The notes beneath the pieces were generated by a model that was not told where the DNA came from, did not search any database, and saw only the letters and a program-made list of their open reading frames with translations. Positions 7,478-16,991 of a stretch of 64,000 nucleotides of DNA are shown one piece after another (the first letter of the stretch is position 1; the number at the start of each line of letters is the position of its first letter). Source of the DNA: Ensifer sp. BR816 (GTDB lineage Bacteria; Pseudomonadota; Alphaproteobacteria; Rhizobiales; Rhizobiaceae); assembly GCF_000378985.1 (NCBI RefSeq), contig NZ_KB905371.1:1-64000 (forward strand), read 5' to 3'. Position numbers and translations under genes: made by a program.

Positions 7478-8302
7478 ATGCCTCATTTTGAAGACCGAGA
7501 GTTCTCGATTGACGGCCACCGGGTCGCCTATATCGAAGGCGGCAAGGGTTATCCCCTGCTGATGATTCACGGATCTGGTCCCGGCGCCTCCACATTGGGA
7601 AACTGGAGCCGGGTCCTCGGGCCCTTGTCCGAGCGATATCATGTCAATGCAATGGATCTGATTGGTTTCGGGAAGTCGGATCGTAAGAAATCAGAGCCCT
7701 TCTTTGATCTCGATCTCTGGGTTCGGCAATGCAAGGCCATGCTGGCAAAGATCCCCGGTGAAAAGGTCGGCATCATAGCTCATTCCATTTCAGCGTCGCT
7801 CGCCCTGCAGGTCGCCGCTTCTGAAAGCCGCGTCGGTCAGGTCCTGACCACCGGGGCCATGGGCGCGAAATTCACTGTCAACGAAGGAACAGTGGCCTGC
7901 TGGACGTTTCCGGAAACCCGGGCGGATCTGCAGAAAGCGATCGGGTTCCTGATCAACGACAAGTCGCTGATCGACGACGCCTATCTGGACGCACGGGTAA
8001 AGGTCCTCCATGAGGATCCCAGCTACAAGGACTATTTTTCGCGCATGTTTGCCGGCGACCGGCAGCGCTATGCGGATCTCGCCATCATCGACCCTTCGGT
8101 GCTGGCCCGTATCAAGTGTCCAGTGACGATGCTGCACGGGAGAGTGGACGAACCGTTCCCGCCAGCGACCACTCTCAAACTCGCCGACCATATACCGCAA
8201 GCGGACGTCGTCCTGCTCGCAAATTGCTCGCACTCAGTGGCGCTTGAGCGAACGGACGCCCTGTTGTCCGCCGCTCACACGCTGTTCCCGCAACCACAAT
8301 AA
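7478..8302 (+). CDS. Alpha/beta hydrolase, likely meta-cleavage product hydrolase
   Basis: A 274-residue alpha/beta-hydrolase. The oxyanion region is MIHGSGPGAS, the nucleophile Ser sits in IIAHSISAS (a His in place of the more usual Gly before Ser), the Asp is in LHGRVDEPFPP and the catalytic His in NCSHSVALE. The HGSGPGA motif is typical of C-C bond hydrolases of the MhpC/XylF/BphD type, which split ring-fission products into a dienoate and an acid. Placement directly after an extradiol dioxygenase supports that role. Start ATG at 7478 follows GGAGATAGGC. Confidence 0.85.
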   Translation: MPHFEDREFSIDGHRVAYIEGGKGYPLLMIHGSGPGASTLGNWSRVLGPLSERYHVNAMDLIGFGKSDRKKSEPFFDLDLWVRQCKAMLAKIPGEKVGIIAHSISASLALQVAASESRVGQVLTTGAMGAKFTVNEGTVACWTFPETRADLQKAIGFLINDKSLIDDAYLDARVKVLHEDPSYKDYFSRMFAGDRQRYADLAIIDPSVLARIKCPVTMLHGRVDEPFPPATTLKLADHIPQADVVLLANCSHSVALERTDALLSAAHTLFPQPQ

Positions 8303-8331
8303 AATAACAACACCTCAGAGGGGTTTGACCA

Positions 8332-9408
8332 ATGGTTACCGGAATTTCGAAATACACACTCAGCGTCGCCCGCATCGCCTGTGCTGTCGTCGTTGGATCA
8401 CTTTTCGCGTCGCATTCCACCTTGGCCGAGGAGCCTGACCGGCTGGCTGGAATTGTCGAGCCGGTCGTCGCGACGAAGCCGCTCAAACTCGGCGTAACGC
8501 TGGTCCATCTCAACGACGATTTCTGGAAAGGCATCGCCTACGGGATTGCCGACGAGGCAAAGCGAAGCAACGTCACGGTCGCCCAGATTTCGATCGCCGG
8601 CGCATACGGTAATGTGACGCAACAATTCTCGCAGATCGAAACCTTGCAAAGCCTTGGTGTCGACTATGTCGTGCTCGGCGCTGCTGCTTACAAAGGCTAT
8701 GATCCCCAGCTCAAGCGGCTGAAGGATGCGGGCATCGGTGTCATTGCCGCAGGCATCCCGGTCGACAGCAAGAACGTCGATTTCGGTGTCACGCAAGATG
8801 ATGGAGCAATCGGTGTTGGGCTGGCCAAGGAGATCTGCGGGGCCGCCGGATCGGACAATACCGGCGTCATTGCGCTACCGGGACCCGCTGGCGCTGAATG
8901 GGCGCGTTTGCGGCTCGATGGTTTCGAGCAAGGCCTCAAAGCCTGCCCGAACGTCGCGTTGGCCAAGGGTGCTGTTACCGGCGGGCTTGAGCTGGAGCAG
9001 GGCCTCACCCAGGCATCGGATATGCTTCAGAAAAATCCGGACACCAAGTTCATTTTCACGCCCGTGATACCGCTTGGACTTGGTGCGGCTCAGGCAGCTC
9101 GACAGAGCGGCATCCAAGCCCAGGTGGTTTCGGCGACGATCGTCCGGGAGGCTCTCCCGTTGATCAAGAACGACCGCTTGTTGGCGCTCACGTCGGAGCC
9201 CGGCATCCTGATGGGCCGTCTGATCGTACAGTTCGCCATTCGAGATCATGAGAAGCTCTCGAAAGGTGACGAGTTCAAGTCGCAGGGCATGGCCTATCCG
9301 ACGATCTTCACCAACAATGCCGTGATCACAAAGACGAATGTCGATTCCTACGGTTACGATGTCTACGACCTTCCGCCGAAGGATTGGTCTTTGAACATCA
9401 AGCAGTGA
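8332..9408 (+). CDS. ABC importer periplasmic substrate-binding protein (sugar/TorT-like)
   Basis: A 358-residue exported protein: an N-terminal signal peptide (about residues 1-32, hydrophobic stretch IACAVVVGSLFAS, cleavage near STLAEE) and a type I periplasmic binding fold related to RbsB and TorT (LKLGVTLVHLNDDFWKGIAYGI; an ETLQSLGVDYVVLG block). It is the first of three genes coding a ribose-type importer (8332-11931) and lies in the aromatic-catabolism operon. The ligand may therefore be an aromatic glycoside, a cyclic polyol or a ring-bearing compound and not necessarily a simple sugar. Binding residues cannot be assigned. Confidence 0.86.
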   Translation: MVTGISKYTLSVARIACAVVVGSLFASHSTLAEEPDRLAGIVEPVVATKPLKLGVTLVHLNDDFWKGIAYGIADEAKRSNVTVAQISIAGAYGNVTQQFSQIETLQSLGVDYVVLGAAAYKGYDPQLKRLKDAGIGVIAAGIPVDSKNVDFGVTQDDGAIGVGLAKEICGAAGSDNTGVIALPGPAGAEWARLRLDGFEQGLKACPNVALAKGAVTGGLELEQGLTQASDMLQKNPDTKFIFTPVIPLGLGAAQAARQSGIQAQVVSATIVREALPLIKNDRLLALTSEPGILMGRLIVQFAIRDHEKLSKGDEFKSQGMAYPTIFTNNAVITKTNVDSYGYDVYDLPPKDWSLNIKQ

Positions 9409-9418
9409 AGGTGGCCTG

Positions 9419-10945
9419 ATGACACCACTCCTGCGACTAGTCGACGTCAGCAAGTCCTTCGGAGCGACAAGGGCGCTCCGGGGGGTCTCCATCGATATTT
9501 TCCCGGGTGAGATTCATTGCATCATCGGGGAAAACGGGGCGGGCAAGTCCACGTTGGGCAGAATCTGCGGGGGCTTTGTCCGGCCAGATACCGGCAGCTT
9601 CTGGTATGGCGGCAAGGAAGTTCCTTTTTTCAGCCCAGAAGAAGCGCGGGCAGCCGGCCTGGCGATGGTTTTCCAAGAGCTTTCGCTGGCACCAGACCTG
9701 AGCATTCAAGACAATCTCTTTCTGGGCGCTGAGCCGACACGCAACCCTCTTCGCGTGCTCAGACGCTCGCGAGAGCGGTCGGAATGCCAGAGCGTTCTGG
9801 AAGCGGTGGGGCTTGGCAGGATCGAGATCAGGCAGCCAGTCGGCCAACTCCCGCCTGGTCAGCAGCAGCTTGTTGAAATCAGCAAGGCCCTGGCGCGTAA
9901 CCCGAGAATTCTCGTGCTCGATGAACCCTCGGCCATGCTCAGTCTGGCCGAGCGCAAACACCTGCACGGGATCGTGGGCGAACTTAGGGCCAACGGCACT
10001 GCGATCGTGTTCGTTACCCACCATGTATCAGAAGTCGCCGAGCTCGCCGACCGCGTCACCGTCCTTCGCAATGGCGCTCTGGTTGAGAGCATTGCCGGGC
10101 GCCAGACCGTCGATCAGATCGTTGAGCGTCTCGGCGGCGGCGGTATTCCCGCGGTGCAGCGGCCACAGCGCCGGGTCGTTCAAAATCCCGACAATGGCAC
10201 GGCCGATTTGCTGTCGATCGTGGTGCCGCGTCTGAACGGTGGCACCGAAGCAATCCGCGTGGCGCCTGGCGAAGTCGTCGGCCTCTATGGCGTCATTGGC
10301 TGTGGTAGCGAGCGGATTGCCTCAATCGTATCGGGCCAAGCATCGGACGCTGCATCCGTGGCGATGGAGCTCGAGGGGCAAAAGATCGCCGTCAATACGC
10401 CTGTTCGGGCGCGTAGGCTCGGAATAGGGCACCTTCCAAACGGCCGGGCCGCGAACGGGATTCTCCCGACGAGAAGTATAAGCGAAAACCTCTATTTGCG
10501 TCCCCGCAGCCGCAAGCAACGGGCGTCGCTCGCTCCGACGGGTGGAGATCCTGACAAGGAACTGTCGGAAATCGGTGTTCGATACGGCAATGCTAAGGAC
10601 CCGATTACGAGCTTGAGCGGCGGCAACCAGCAGAAGGTCCTTATAGGTCGGCTGCTCGGATCCGACCTCCGTCTGCTCCTGCTCGAAGAGCCGACGGCCG
10701 GAATCGATATCGCCGCAAAAGCGGACGTTCACAATCTGCTGCGCAAATGCACAGGCAAGGGATGGGGGATCCTTCTTGTGTCCAGCGATCTCGAAGAAGC
10801 GATCGCGCTCAGCGACCGCATTCACACGATGTTCGACGGACAGTGCGTGCGCACTTACAGCGCCCCGACCACCGGCGACATGTCGTCGATCTCGGCGGAC
10901 GTGGTTGGCGCGACACATGCAAAAGACAGGGAGGAAGTCCTATGA
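9419..10945 (+). CDS. Ribose-type ABC importer ATP-binding protein (two ATPase domains)
   Basis: A 508-residue tandem ATPase as in RbsA/MglA. Domain 1 has Walker A GENGAGKST, a degenerate signature (LPPGQQQLVEISKAL) and Walker B ILVLDEPSAML. Domain 2 has no clear Walker A (GVIGCGSERIASI) but a canonical LSGGNQQKVLIGR signature and LLLLEEPTAGID. Asymmetry of this kind is normal in this family. It starts 10 bases after the binding-protein gene and its stop overlaps the permease start (ATGA), so the importer genes are translationally coupled. Confidence 0.9.
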   Translation: MTPLLRLVDVSKSFGATRALRGVSIDIFPGEIHCIIGENGAGKSTLGRICGGFVRPDTGSFWYGGKEVPFFSPEEARAAGLAMVFQELSLAPDLSIQDNLFLGAEPTRNPLRVLRRSRERSECQSVLEAVGLGRIEIRQPVGQLPPGQQQLVEISKALARNPRILVLDEPSAMLSLAERKHLHGIVGELRANGTAIVFVTHHVSEVAELADRVTVLRNGALVESIAGRQTVDQIVERLGGGGIPAVQRPQRRVVQNPDNGTADLLSIVVPRLNGGTEAIRVAPGEVVGLYGVIGCGSERIASIVSGQASDAASVAMELEGQKIAVNTPVRARRLGIGHLPNGRAANGILPTRSISENLYLRPRSRKQRASLAPTGGDPDKELSEIGVRYGNAKDPITSLSGGNQQKVLIGRLLGSDLRLLLLEEPTAGIDIAAKADVHNLLRKCTGKGWGILLVSSDLEEAIALSDRIHTMFDGQCVRTYSAPTTGDMSSISADVVGATHAKDREEVL

Positions 10946-11931
10946 GTTCGCAAAGCAGCATCAACCAGGCCAGTCCTCCGAAGGTGCGGCATCTGTTCGG
11001 ACACATCGGCTATGCCGATTTGATGTTGCCGTTGCTTATCCTATTGCTGGCGCTCGTCGCAGTGATGATCGAGCCGCGATTTCTTTCAACGAACAACCTG
11101 CTCAATCTCCTTCGGCAATTGACGCCATTGCTGATATTCGCAGCCGCCCAAGGCATAGTGATCATGTCCGGCGGGCTGGATCTTTCGCAATCATCCGTCT
11201 TGTCCGTGGCCGGGGTCGCAGGCGTCCTCGTGATGCCGCAGCTCGGTATTGGCGGCGGCGTTTGCATCATGATTGCTGTTGGCGCTTTTTGCGGGCTGTT
11301 CTCGGGCTTCGTCGTCGCCGCTACGGGGGCTAGTCCGCTCATCGTCACCCTATCCGCCCTTTCCATCACACAGGCGTTCGCTCTCATTTTGGCGAATGGC
11401 GTGCCGATCTACGACGTTCCCGGTGAATATACCGATCTGGTCGGCTTCACCTCACTTGCCGGAATTCCGGTGATGGTTTTGATCGGCCTGGCGGTCTTGG
11501 CTTGCTGTTGGATTCTGCTGCGCTTTACCGTCTTCGGACGGTACGTGTACGCGATGGGTTCGAACTATTCTGCGGCTTTGCATTCCGGCGTCGATGTCCG
11601 CTTCTATACGGTGCTCGTCTATGTTTTGAGCGGCACCTGCGCCGGGATCGGTGCGGTCGTCGTGACCGCCTGGACAAGCGCTGCCCAACCGATTGCAGCA
11701 CCCAATCTCGCTTTGCAGGCCCTTGCCTCCGTCGTTCTTGGTGGGGTGGCTCTCAAGGGCGGCAGCGGTGGAATGATCCATGTGGTGTTCGGTGTCGTCA
11801 CGCTCGGAATGCTTTCGAATGTCCTGAACATGATTGGCGTGTCCGCCTATTTCCAAACGCTGGCAGTCGGCCTCGTCATTCTGCTGGCAGTCTGCCTCGA
11901 CCGGCTCCGGCAGCGCTCGGCTCGCCGATAA
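10942..11931 (+). CDS. Ribose-type ABC importer permease
   Basis: A 329-residue inner-membrane protein with about 8-10 hydrophobic segments, of the RbsC/BPD_transp_2 family (motifs GGLDLSQSSVLSVAG, TGASPLIVTLSALSITQAFA and ASVVLGGVALKGGSGG, the last typical of the family). Start ATG overlaps the ATPase stop. It forms the channel of the importer coded at 8332-11931. Confidence 0.88.
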   Translation: MSSQSSINQASPPKVRHLFGHIGYADLMLPLLILLLALVAVMIEPRFLSTNNLLNLLRQLTPLLIFAAAQGIVIMSGGLDLSQSSVLSVAGVAGVLVMPQLGIGGGVCIMIAVGAFCGLFSGFVVAATGASPLIVTLSALSITQAFALILANGVPIYDVPGEYTDLVGFTSLAGIPVMVLIGLAVLACCWILLRFTVFGRYVYAMGSNYSAALHSGVDVRFYTVLVYVLSGTCAGIGAVVVTAWTSAAQPIAAPNLALQALASVVLGGVALKGGSGGMIHVVFGVVTLGMLSNVLNMIGVSAYFQTLAVGLVILLAVCLDRLRQRSARR

Positions 11932-12001
11932 AAGTCCCCGATCTCGCATCCAACATGGGTGGTGCAGTGCCCACCCATCCCCTCAGACAGGAGTAAAATT
12001 G

Positions 12002-12889
12002 ATGAAGTTTGTTACATTCCAGCATCGGGGCAATAGCGCCGTCGGCGTTCTGGTCGACGACGGTTCTCGCCTGGTCGACCTTACCGCAGCGGGCCTCGCA
12101 ACAGATATGCAGGATCTGATCGAGAACTCCGATCAGCGCACTGCCCAGATCGAAAAACTTGTCCAAGAGAGAGCCAGCGCATTGCAGCTCTCCGAGGTGG
12201 AGCTTCTGGCGCCGATCCCCACCCCTCGCCGGAACATCTTCTGCGTGGGCAAGAACTATCATGAACATGCTGCAGAGTTCGGTCGCAGTGGTTTCGACGC
12301 CGGGTCGATCGGCGGCTCCGAAGTTCCGGAATATCCGATCATCTTCAGCAAGCCGCCGTCATCGGTGATCGGCCCCGGCGCAACGATCGAGTGGGCAAAT
12401 GATCCCTATCAGTCGGTGGACTACGAAGCCGAGCTTGCTGTCATCATCGGTCGTTCCGGCCGCGTCACCGAAAACGATGACCCGATGGATTTCGTCTTCG
12501 GCTATACCATCATCAACGACGTGACCTCGCGTGAACTGCAGAAGCGCCACAAGCAGTGGCTGCTCGGCAAAGGTATCGACACCTTCGCGCCGATGGGGCC
12601 GGCGATCGTCACGCGGGAAGCAATGGGCGACATTTCTTCCAAGGGCATTCGCTGCCATGTGAATGATGAGCAGCGTCAAAATGCCCGGATTGGCGACCTG
12701 ATCTTCGACATTCCGACTCTGGTTCGAACGATCGGTCGCTCGATCTCGCTGGTGGCCGGCGACATCATTGCCACGGGTACACCTGTTGGTGTCGGCATTG
12801 GATTTAACCCGCCGAAATACCTCAACCCGGGCGATCGCGTTCGCGTCGAAATCGACGGAATCGGCACGATCGAGAACCCCGTCGGATAA
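12002..12889 (+). CDS. Fumarylacetoacetate hydrolase family enzyme
   Basis: A 295-residue FAH-superfamily protein with a short N-terminal domain and a C-terminal catalytic domain: NIFCVGKNYHEHAAE, IIFSKPPSSVIGPG, the metal-binding VDYEAELAVIIGR (Glu-x-Glu), GYTIINDVTSRELQ, and GDIIATGTPVGVGIGF. Family members cleave C-C bonds or isomerise/decarboxylate beta-keto and hydroxymuconate-type acids (for example HpaG-like enzymes). After ring cleavage and hydrolysis in this operon it would process the resulting dienoate or keto acid. The ATG at 12002 follows a CAGGAG site. Confidence 0.88.
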   Translation: MKFVTFQHRGNSAVGVLVDDGSRLVDLTAAGLATDMQDLIENSDQRTAQIEKLVQERASALQLSEVELLAPIPTPRRNIFCVGKNYHEHAAEFGRSGFDAGSIGGSEVPEYPIIFSKPPSSVIGPGATIEWANDPYQSVDYEAELAVIIGRSGRVTENDDPMDFVFGYTIINDVTSRELQKRHKQWLLGKGIDTFAPMGPAIVTREAMGDISSKGIRCHVNDEQRQNARIGDLIFDIPTLVRTIGRSISLVAGDIIATGTPVGVGIGFNPPKYLNPGDRVRVEIDGIGTIENPVG

Positions 12890-12918
12890 TCATCGCACAT
12901 CGAAGCTAGGAGTATAGA

Positions 12919-13326
12919 ATGGCCGACATCAATATTTACAACCCGGAAAAGCTTGGCCCCCCAATGGGTCAGTACACGCATGTCACCCGCGTGAAGGCGA
13001 ACGAGTTCCTGTTCATCGCGGGGATGCTTTCCGGTGACTCTGCTGGAAACGTCATCGGCGAGAGTGACTTTGACACCCAGACCGCGCAGGTTTTCAAAAA
13101 CGTGGAAGCCGCATTGGAATCTGCCGGGGCGTCCTGGAGCAATGTCGTACAATTCACGACCTATCTGGTCCACTCACAGGACATCCCGAAGTTCATGGAA
13201 TTTCGTCTGCGTGAGTTTCCCAAGATGTTCCCGGACGGCAAATATCCGCCGAACACTTTGCTGATGGTCGACCGGCTGGTGAAGGAGCCGTTCCTCGTAG
13301 AGGTCCAAACGATCGCAGCGCTCTAA
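12919..13326 (+). CDS. RidA/YjgF family protein
   Basis: A 135-residue RidA-fold protein (GQYTHVTRVKANEFLFIAGMLSGD; NVVQFTTYLV; MVDRLVKEPFLVEVQTIAAL). The deaminase-type RidA Arg near residue 105 is not obvious: the local sequence is PNTLLMVDRL. That places it among the wider YjgF group found in catabolic operons, where members may hydrolyse enamine/imine or ring-cleavage intermediates. It is the last gene of the operon beginning at 6366. Confidence 0.83.
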   Translation: MADINIYNPEKLGPPMGQYTHVTRVKANEFLFIAGMLSGDSAGNVIGESDFDTQTAQVFKNVEAALESAGASWSNVVQFTTYLVHSQDIPKFMEFRLREFPKMFPDGKYPPNTLLMVDRLVKEPFLVEVQTIAAL

Positions 13327-13420
13327 GCGCGAATACCTTCTCCGATAATCGAAGAGAGTAGGCTCAGCCAAGCAGGCGAGGGCCTGCTCTCGGCCACCTG
13401 GTTTGTGAAGAAAAGTTGCG

Positions 13421-16400
13421 ATGCCCATCTCAAAGATCCTTGTTGCCAACCGTTCCGAAATTGCCATCCGCGTCTTCCGTGCGGCCAATGAGCTGGGTTT
13501 GAAAACGGTCGCGATATGGGCTGAGGAGGACAAGCTCTCGCTGCACCGGTTCAAGGCCGACGAGAGCTACCAGATCGGCCGCGGCCCGCATCTTTCCCGC
13601 GATCTCGGGCCGATCGAAAGCTACCTTGCGATCGACGAGGTGATCCGCGTCGCCAAGCTGTCGGGCGCCGACGCCATCCATCCGGGCTACGGGCTGTTGT
13701 CGGAAAGCCCGGAATTCGTCGATGCCTGCGATGCCGCCGGCATTACCTTCATCGGTCCGCGACCGCAGACCATGCGCCAGCTCGGCAACAAGGTCGCGGC
13801 GCGCAACCTCGCCATTTCCGTCGGCGTGCCGGTCGTGCCGGCGACCGATCCGTTGCCGGACGATGAGGCCGAAATCCATCGGCTGGCCGACGCGATCGGC
13901 TACCCGGTGATGCTCAAGGCCTCCTGGGGCGGCGGCGGCCGCGGCATGCGGGCGATCCGCGACCCGAAGGACCTGATCCGCGAGGTGACCGAGGCCAAGC
14001 GCGAGGCCAAGGCCGCCTTCGGCAAGGACGAGGTCTATCTGGAAAAGCTGGTCGAGCGGGCCCGCCACGTCGAGAGCCAGATTTTGGGCGACACGCATGG
14101 CAATGTCGTGCATCTGTTCGAGCGCGACTGCTCGATCCAGCGGCGCAACCAGAAGGTCGTCGAGCGCGCCCCGGCCCCCTATCTCAGCGAGGCGCAGCGC
14201 CAGGAGCTCGCCGCCTATTCGCTGAAGATCGCCGAGGCGACCAACTATATCGGCGCCGGCACGGTCGAGTACCTGATGGATGCCGACACCGGCAAATTCT
14301 ACTTCATCGAGGTCAATCCGCGCATCCAGGTCGAGCACACGGTGACCGAAGTGGTCACCGGCATCGACATCGTCAAGGCGCAGATCCACATCCTCGACGG
14401 CTTTGCCATCGGCACGCCGGAATCGGGCGTGCCGAAGCAGGCGGACATCCGCCTCAACGGCCATGCGCTGCAGTGCCGCATCACCACGGAAGACCCGGAG
14501 CAGAACTTCATTCCCGACTATGGCCGCATCACCGCCTATCGCGGCGCCACCGGCTTCGGCATAAGGCTCGATGGCGGCACTGCCTATTCCGGCGCGGTGA
14601 TCACCCGCTATTACGATCCGCTGCTCGAAAAGGTCACCGCCTGGGCGCCGACCCCGCAGGAGGCGATAACGCGGATGAACCGGGCGCTGCGCGAATTCCG
14701 CATCCGCGGCGTCGCCACCAACCTGACCTTCCTCGAGGCGATCATCGGCCACCCGAAGTTCAAGGACAACAGCTACACGACCCGCTTCATCGACACGACG
14801 CCGGAGCTGTTCCAGCAGGTGAAGCGCCAGGACCGCGCCACCAAGCTGTTGACCTATCTCGCCGATGTCACCGTCAACGGCCATCCGGAGGCGAAGGGCC
14901 GGCCGCAGCCCAGCGACGATATCGCCGCGCCGGTGGTGCCGTTCATCAATGGCGAGGCAAAGCCCGGCACCAAGCAGAAGCTCGACGCGCTCGGGCCGAA
15001 GAAATTCGCCGAATGGGTGAAGGCGCAGCCGCAGGTGCTGATCACCGACACGACGATGCGCGACGGCCACCAGTCGCTGCTGGCGACGCGCATGCGCACC
15101 TATGACATCGCCCGCGTCGCCGGCACCTATGCAAGGGCGCTGCCCAATCTGTTTTCGCTCGAATGCTGGGGTGGCGCCACCTTCGACGTGTCGATGCGCT
15201 TCCTGACCGAGGATCCGTGGGAGCGGCTGGCGATGGTGCGCGAGGGCGCGCCGAACCTGCTGTTGCAGATGCTGCTCCGCGGCGCCAACGGCGTCGGCTA
15301 CAAGAACTACCCCGACAATGTCGTCAAATACTTCGTCCGCCAGGCGGCCAAGGGCGGCATCGACGTCTTCCGCGTCTTCGACTGCCTGAACTGGGTCGAC
15401 AACATGCGGGTGTCGATGGACGCGGTCGCCGAGGAGAACAAGATCTGCGAGGCGGCGATCTGCTACACCGGCGACATCCTCAATGCGGCCCGGCCGAAAT
15501 ACGACCTGAAATACTATACCGCGTTCGCCGCCGAGCTGGAAAAGGCCGGCGCCCATATCATCGCCGTCAAGGACATGGCCGGGCTGTTGAAGCCGGCCGC
15601 CGCCCGGGTGCTGTTCAAGGCACTGAAGGAGGCGACCGACCTGCCGATCCATTTCCACACGCACGACACGTCCGGGATCGCCGCCGCGACGGTGCTGGCG
15701 GCGGTCGAATCCGGCGCCGATATCGTCGATGCGGCGATGGACTCGCTCTCCGGCAACACCTCGCAGCCCTGCCTCGGCTCGATCGTCGAGGCGCTGTCCG
15801 GCTCCGAGCGCGATCCCGGCCTGAACCCGGAATGGATCCGCCGCATCTCCTTCTACTGGGAGGCGGTGCGCCATCAATATGCGGCCTTCGAAAGCGACCT
15901 CAAGGGGCCGGCCTCGGAGGTCTACCTGCACGAAATGCCGGGCGGCCAGTTCACCAACCTGAAGGAACAGGCGCGTTCGCTCGGGCTCGAGACCCGCTGG
16001 CACGAGGTGGCGCAGGCCTATGCCGACGCCAACCAGATGTTCGGCGACATCGTCAAGGTGACGCCGTCGTCGAAGGTGGTCGGCGACATGGCGCTGATGA
16101 TGGTTTCCCAGGACCTGACCGTTGCCGACGTCGAAAACCCGGCGAAGGACATCGCCTTCCCGGACTCGGTGGTGCAGATGCTGAAGGGCGACCTCGGCCA
16201 GCCGCCGGGCGGCTGGCCGCAAGCGCTGCAGAAGAAGGCGCTGAAGGGCGAAGCGGCCTATACGGCCGTGCCGGGCTCGCTGCTGCCGCCGGCCGATCTC
16301 GATCAGGAGCGCAAGGTGATCGAGGAGAAGCTCGGCCGCAAGGTCGACGACTTCGAGTTCGCCTCCTACCTGATGTATCCGAAGGTGTTCACCGACTATG

Positions 16401-16879
16401 CGCTCGCCGCCGAGACCTATGGTCCGGTCAGCGTGCTGCCGACGCCCGCCTATTTCTACGGCATGGCGCCGGGCGAGGAGCTGTTCGCCGACATCGAGAA
16501 GGGCAAGACGCTCGTCATCCTCAACCAGACGCAGGGCGAGATCGACGAGAAGGGCATGGTCAAGGTGTTCTTCGAACTGAACGGCCAGCCGCGGCCAATC
16601 AAGGTGCCGGACCGCAACCGCGGTGCCTCCGCCGCCATCCGCCGCAAGGCCGAGGCCGGCAATGCTGCCCAGCTCGGCGCGCCGATGCCGGGCGTCATCT
16701 CGACGGTCGCCGTCCATCCCGGCCAGCCGGTCAAGGCCGGCGACGTGCTCTTGTCCATCGAGGCGATGAAGATGGAGACGGCGCTGCACGCCGAGAAGGA
16801 CGGCGTGGTCGCCGAGGTGCTGGTCAGGGCCGGCGACCAGATCGATGCCAAGGATCTTCTGGTCGTCTATCGTTCCTAA
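13421..16879 (+). CDS. pyc: Pyruvate carboxylase
   Basis: A 1152-residue single-chain biotin enzyme converting pyruvate, bicarbonate and ATP to oxaloacetate (anaplerosis). In order: biotin carboxylase domain (about 1-455; KILVANRSEIAIRV, ATP loop KASWGGGGRGMR, EVNPRIQVEHTVTE), carboxyltransferase domain (about 540-810; LITDTTMRDGHQS, LECWGGATFD, metal motif HFHTHDTSG), tetramerisation region, and biotin carrier domain with EAMKMETAL, biotinyl Lys at about 1117. Full family length. Codon use is far richer in G/C at third positions than in the genes on either side. It is preceded by 94 bases from the RidA gene and closed by a terminator hairpin, so it is probably monocistronic. Confidence 0.97.
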   Translation: MPISKILVANRSEIAIRVFRAANELGLKTVAIWAEEDKLSLHRFKADESYQIGRGPHLSRDLGPIESYLAIDEVIRVAKLSGADAIHPGYGLLSESPEFVDACDAAGITFIGPRPQTMRQLGNKVAARNLAISVGVPVVPATDPLPDDEAEIHRLADAIGYPVMLKASWGGGGRGMRAIRDPKDLIREVTEAKREAKAAFGKDEVYLEKLVERARHVESQILGDTHGNVVHLFERDCSIQRRNQKVVERAPAPYLSEAQRQELAAYSLKIAEATNYIGAGTVEYLMDADTGKFYFIEVNPRIQVEHTVTEVVTGIDIVKAQIHILDGFAIGTPESGVPKQADIRLNGHALQCRITTEDPEQNFIPDYGRITAYRGATGFGIRLDGGTAYSGAVITRYYDPLLEKVTAWAPTPQEAITRMNRALREFRIRGVATNLTFLEAIIGHPKFKDNSYTTRFIDTTPELFQQVKRQDRATKLLTYLADVTVNGHPEAKGRPQPSDDIAAPVVPFINGEAKPGTKQKLDALGPKKFAEWVKAQPQVLITDTTMRDGHQSLLATRMRTYDIARVAGTYARALPNLFSLECWGGATFDVSMRFLTEDPWERLAMVREGAPNLLLQMLLRGANGVGYKNYPDNVVKYFVRQAAKGGIDVFRVFDCLNWVDNMRVSMDAVAEENKICEAAICYTGDILNAARPKYDLKYYTAFAAELEKAGAHIIAVKDMAGLLKPAAARVLFKALKEATDLPIHFHTHDTSGIAAATVLAAVESGADIVDAAMDSLSGNTSQPCLGSIVEALSGSERDPGLNPEWIRRISFYWEAVRHQYAAFESDLKGPASEVYLHEMPGGQFTNLKEQARSLGLETRWHEVAQAYADANQMFGDIVKVTPSSKVVGDMALMMVSQDLTVADVENPAKDIAFPDSVVQMLKGDLGQPPGGWPQALQKKALKGEAAYTAVPGSLLPPADLDQERKVIEEKLGRKVDDFEFASYLMYPKVFTDYALAAETYGPVSVLPTPAYFYGMAPGEELFADIEKGKTLVILNQTQGEIDEKGMVKVFFELNGQPRPIKVPDRNRGASAAIRRKAEAGNAAQLGAPMPGVISTVAVHPGQPVKAGDVLLSIEAMKMETALHAEKDGVVAEVLVRAGDQIDAKDLLVVYRS

Positions 16880-16916
16880 ACCGCCTTCTCCCAGGCCGCG
16901 AACGCTGCCTTCCTTC

Positions 16917-16946
16917 GCCCGGTATCACAGTGCCGGGCGCTCTTTT
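16917..16946 (+). terminator. Rho-independent terminator after pyc
   Basis: Stem GCCCGG / CCGGGC with a 10-base loop, followed closely by TCTTTTT, 38 bases after the pyc stop. Confidence 0.65.
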
Positions 16947-16991
16947 TGGAGATTGTCCTGCGATTGACCAGTCGCCAACAACTGTCCGGCC

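Noticed and set aside
13430..16789. A 1119-codon minus-strand ORF opposite pyruvate carboxylase
   Set aside because: It mirrors the high G+C third positions of pyc, is His/Arg/Gly-rich and has no domain; it is a shadow.
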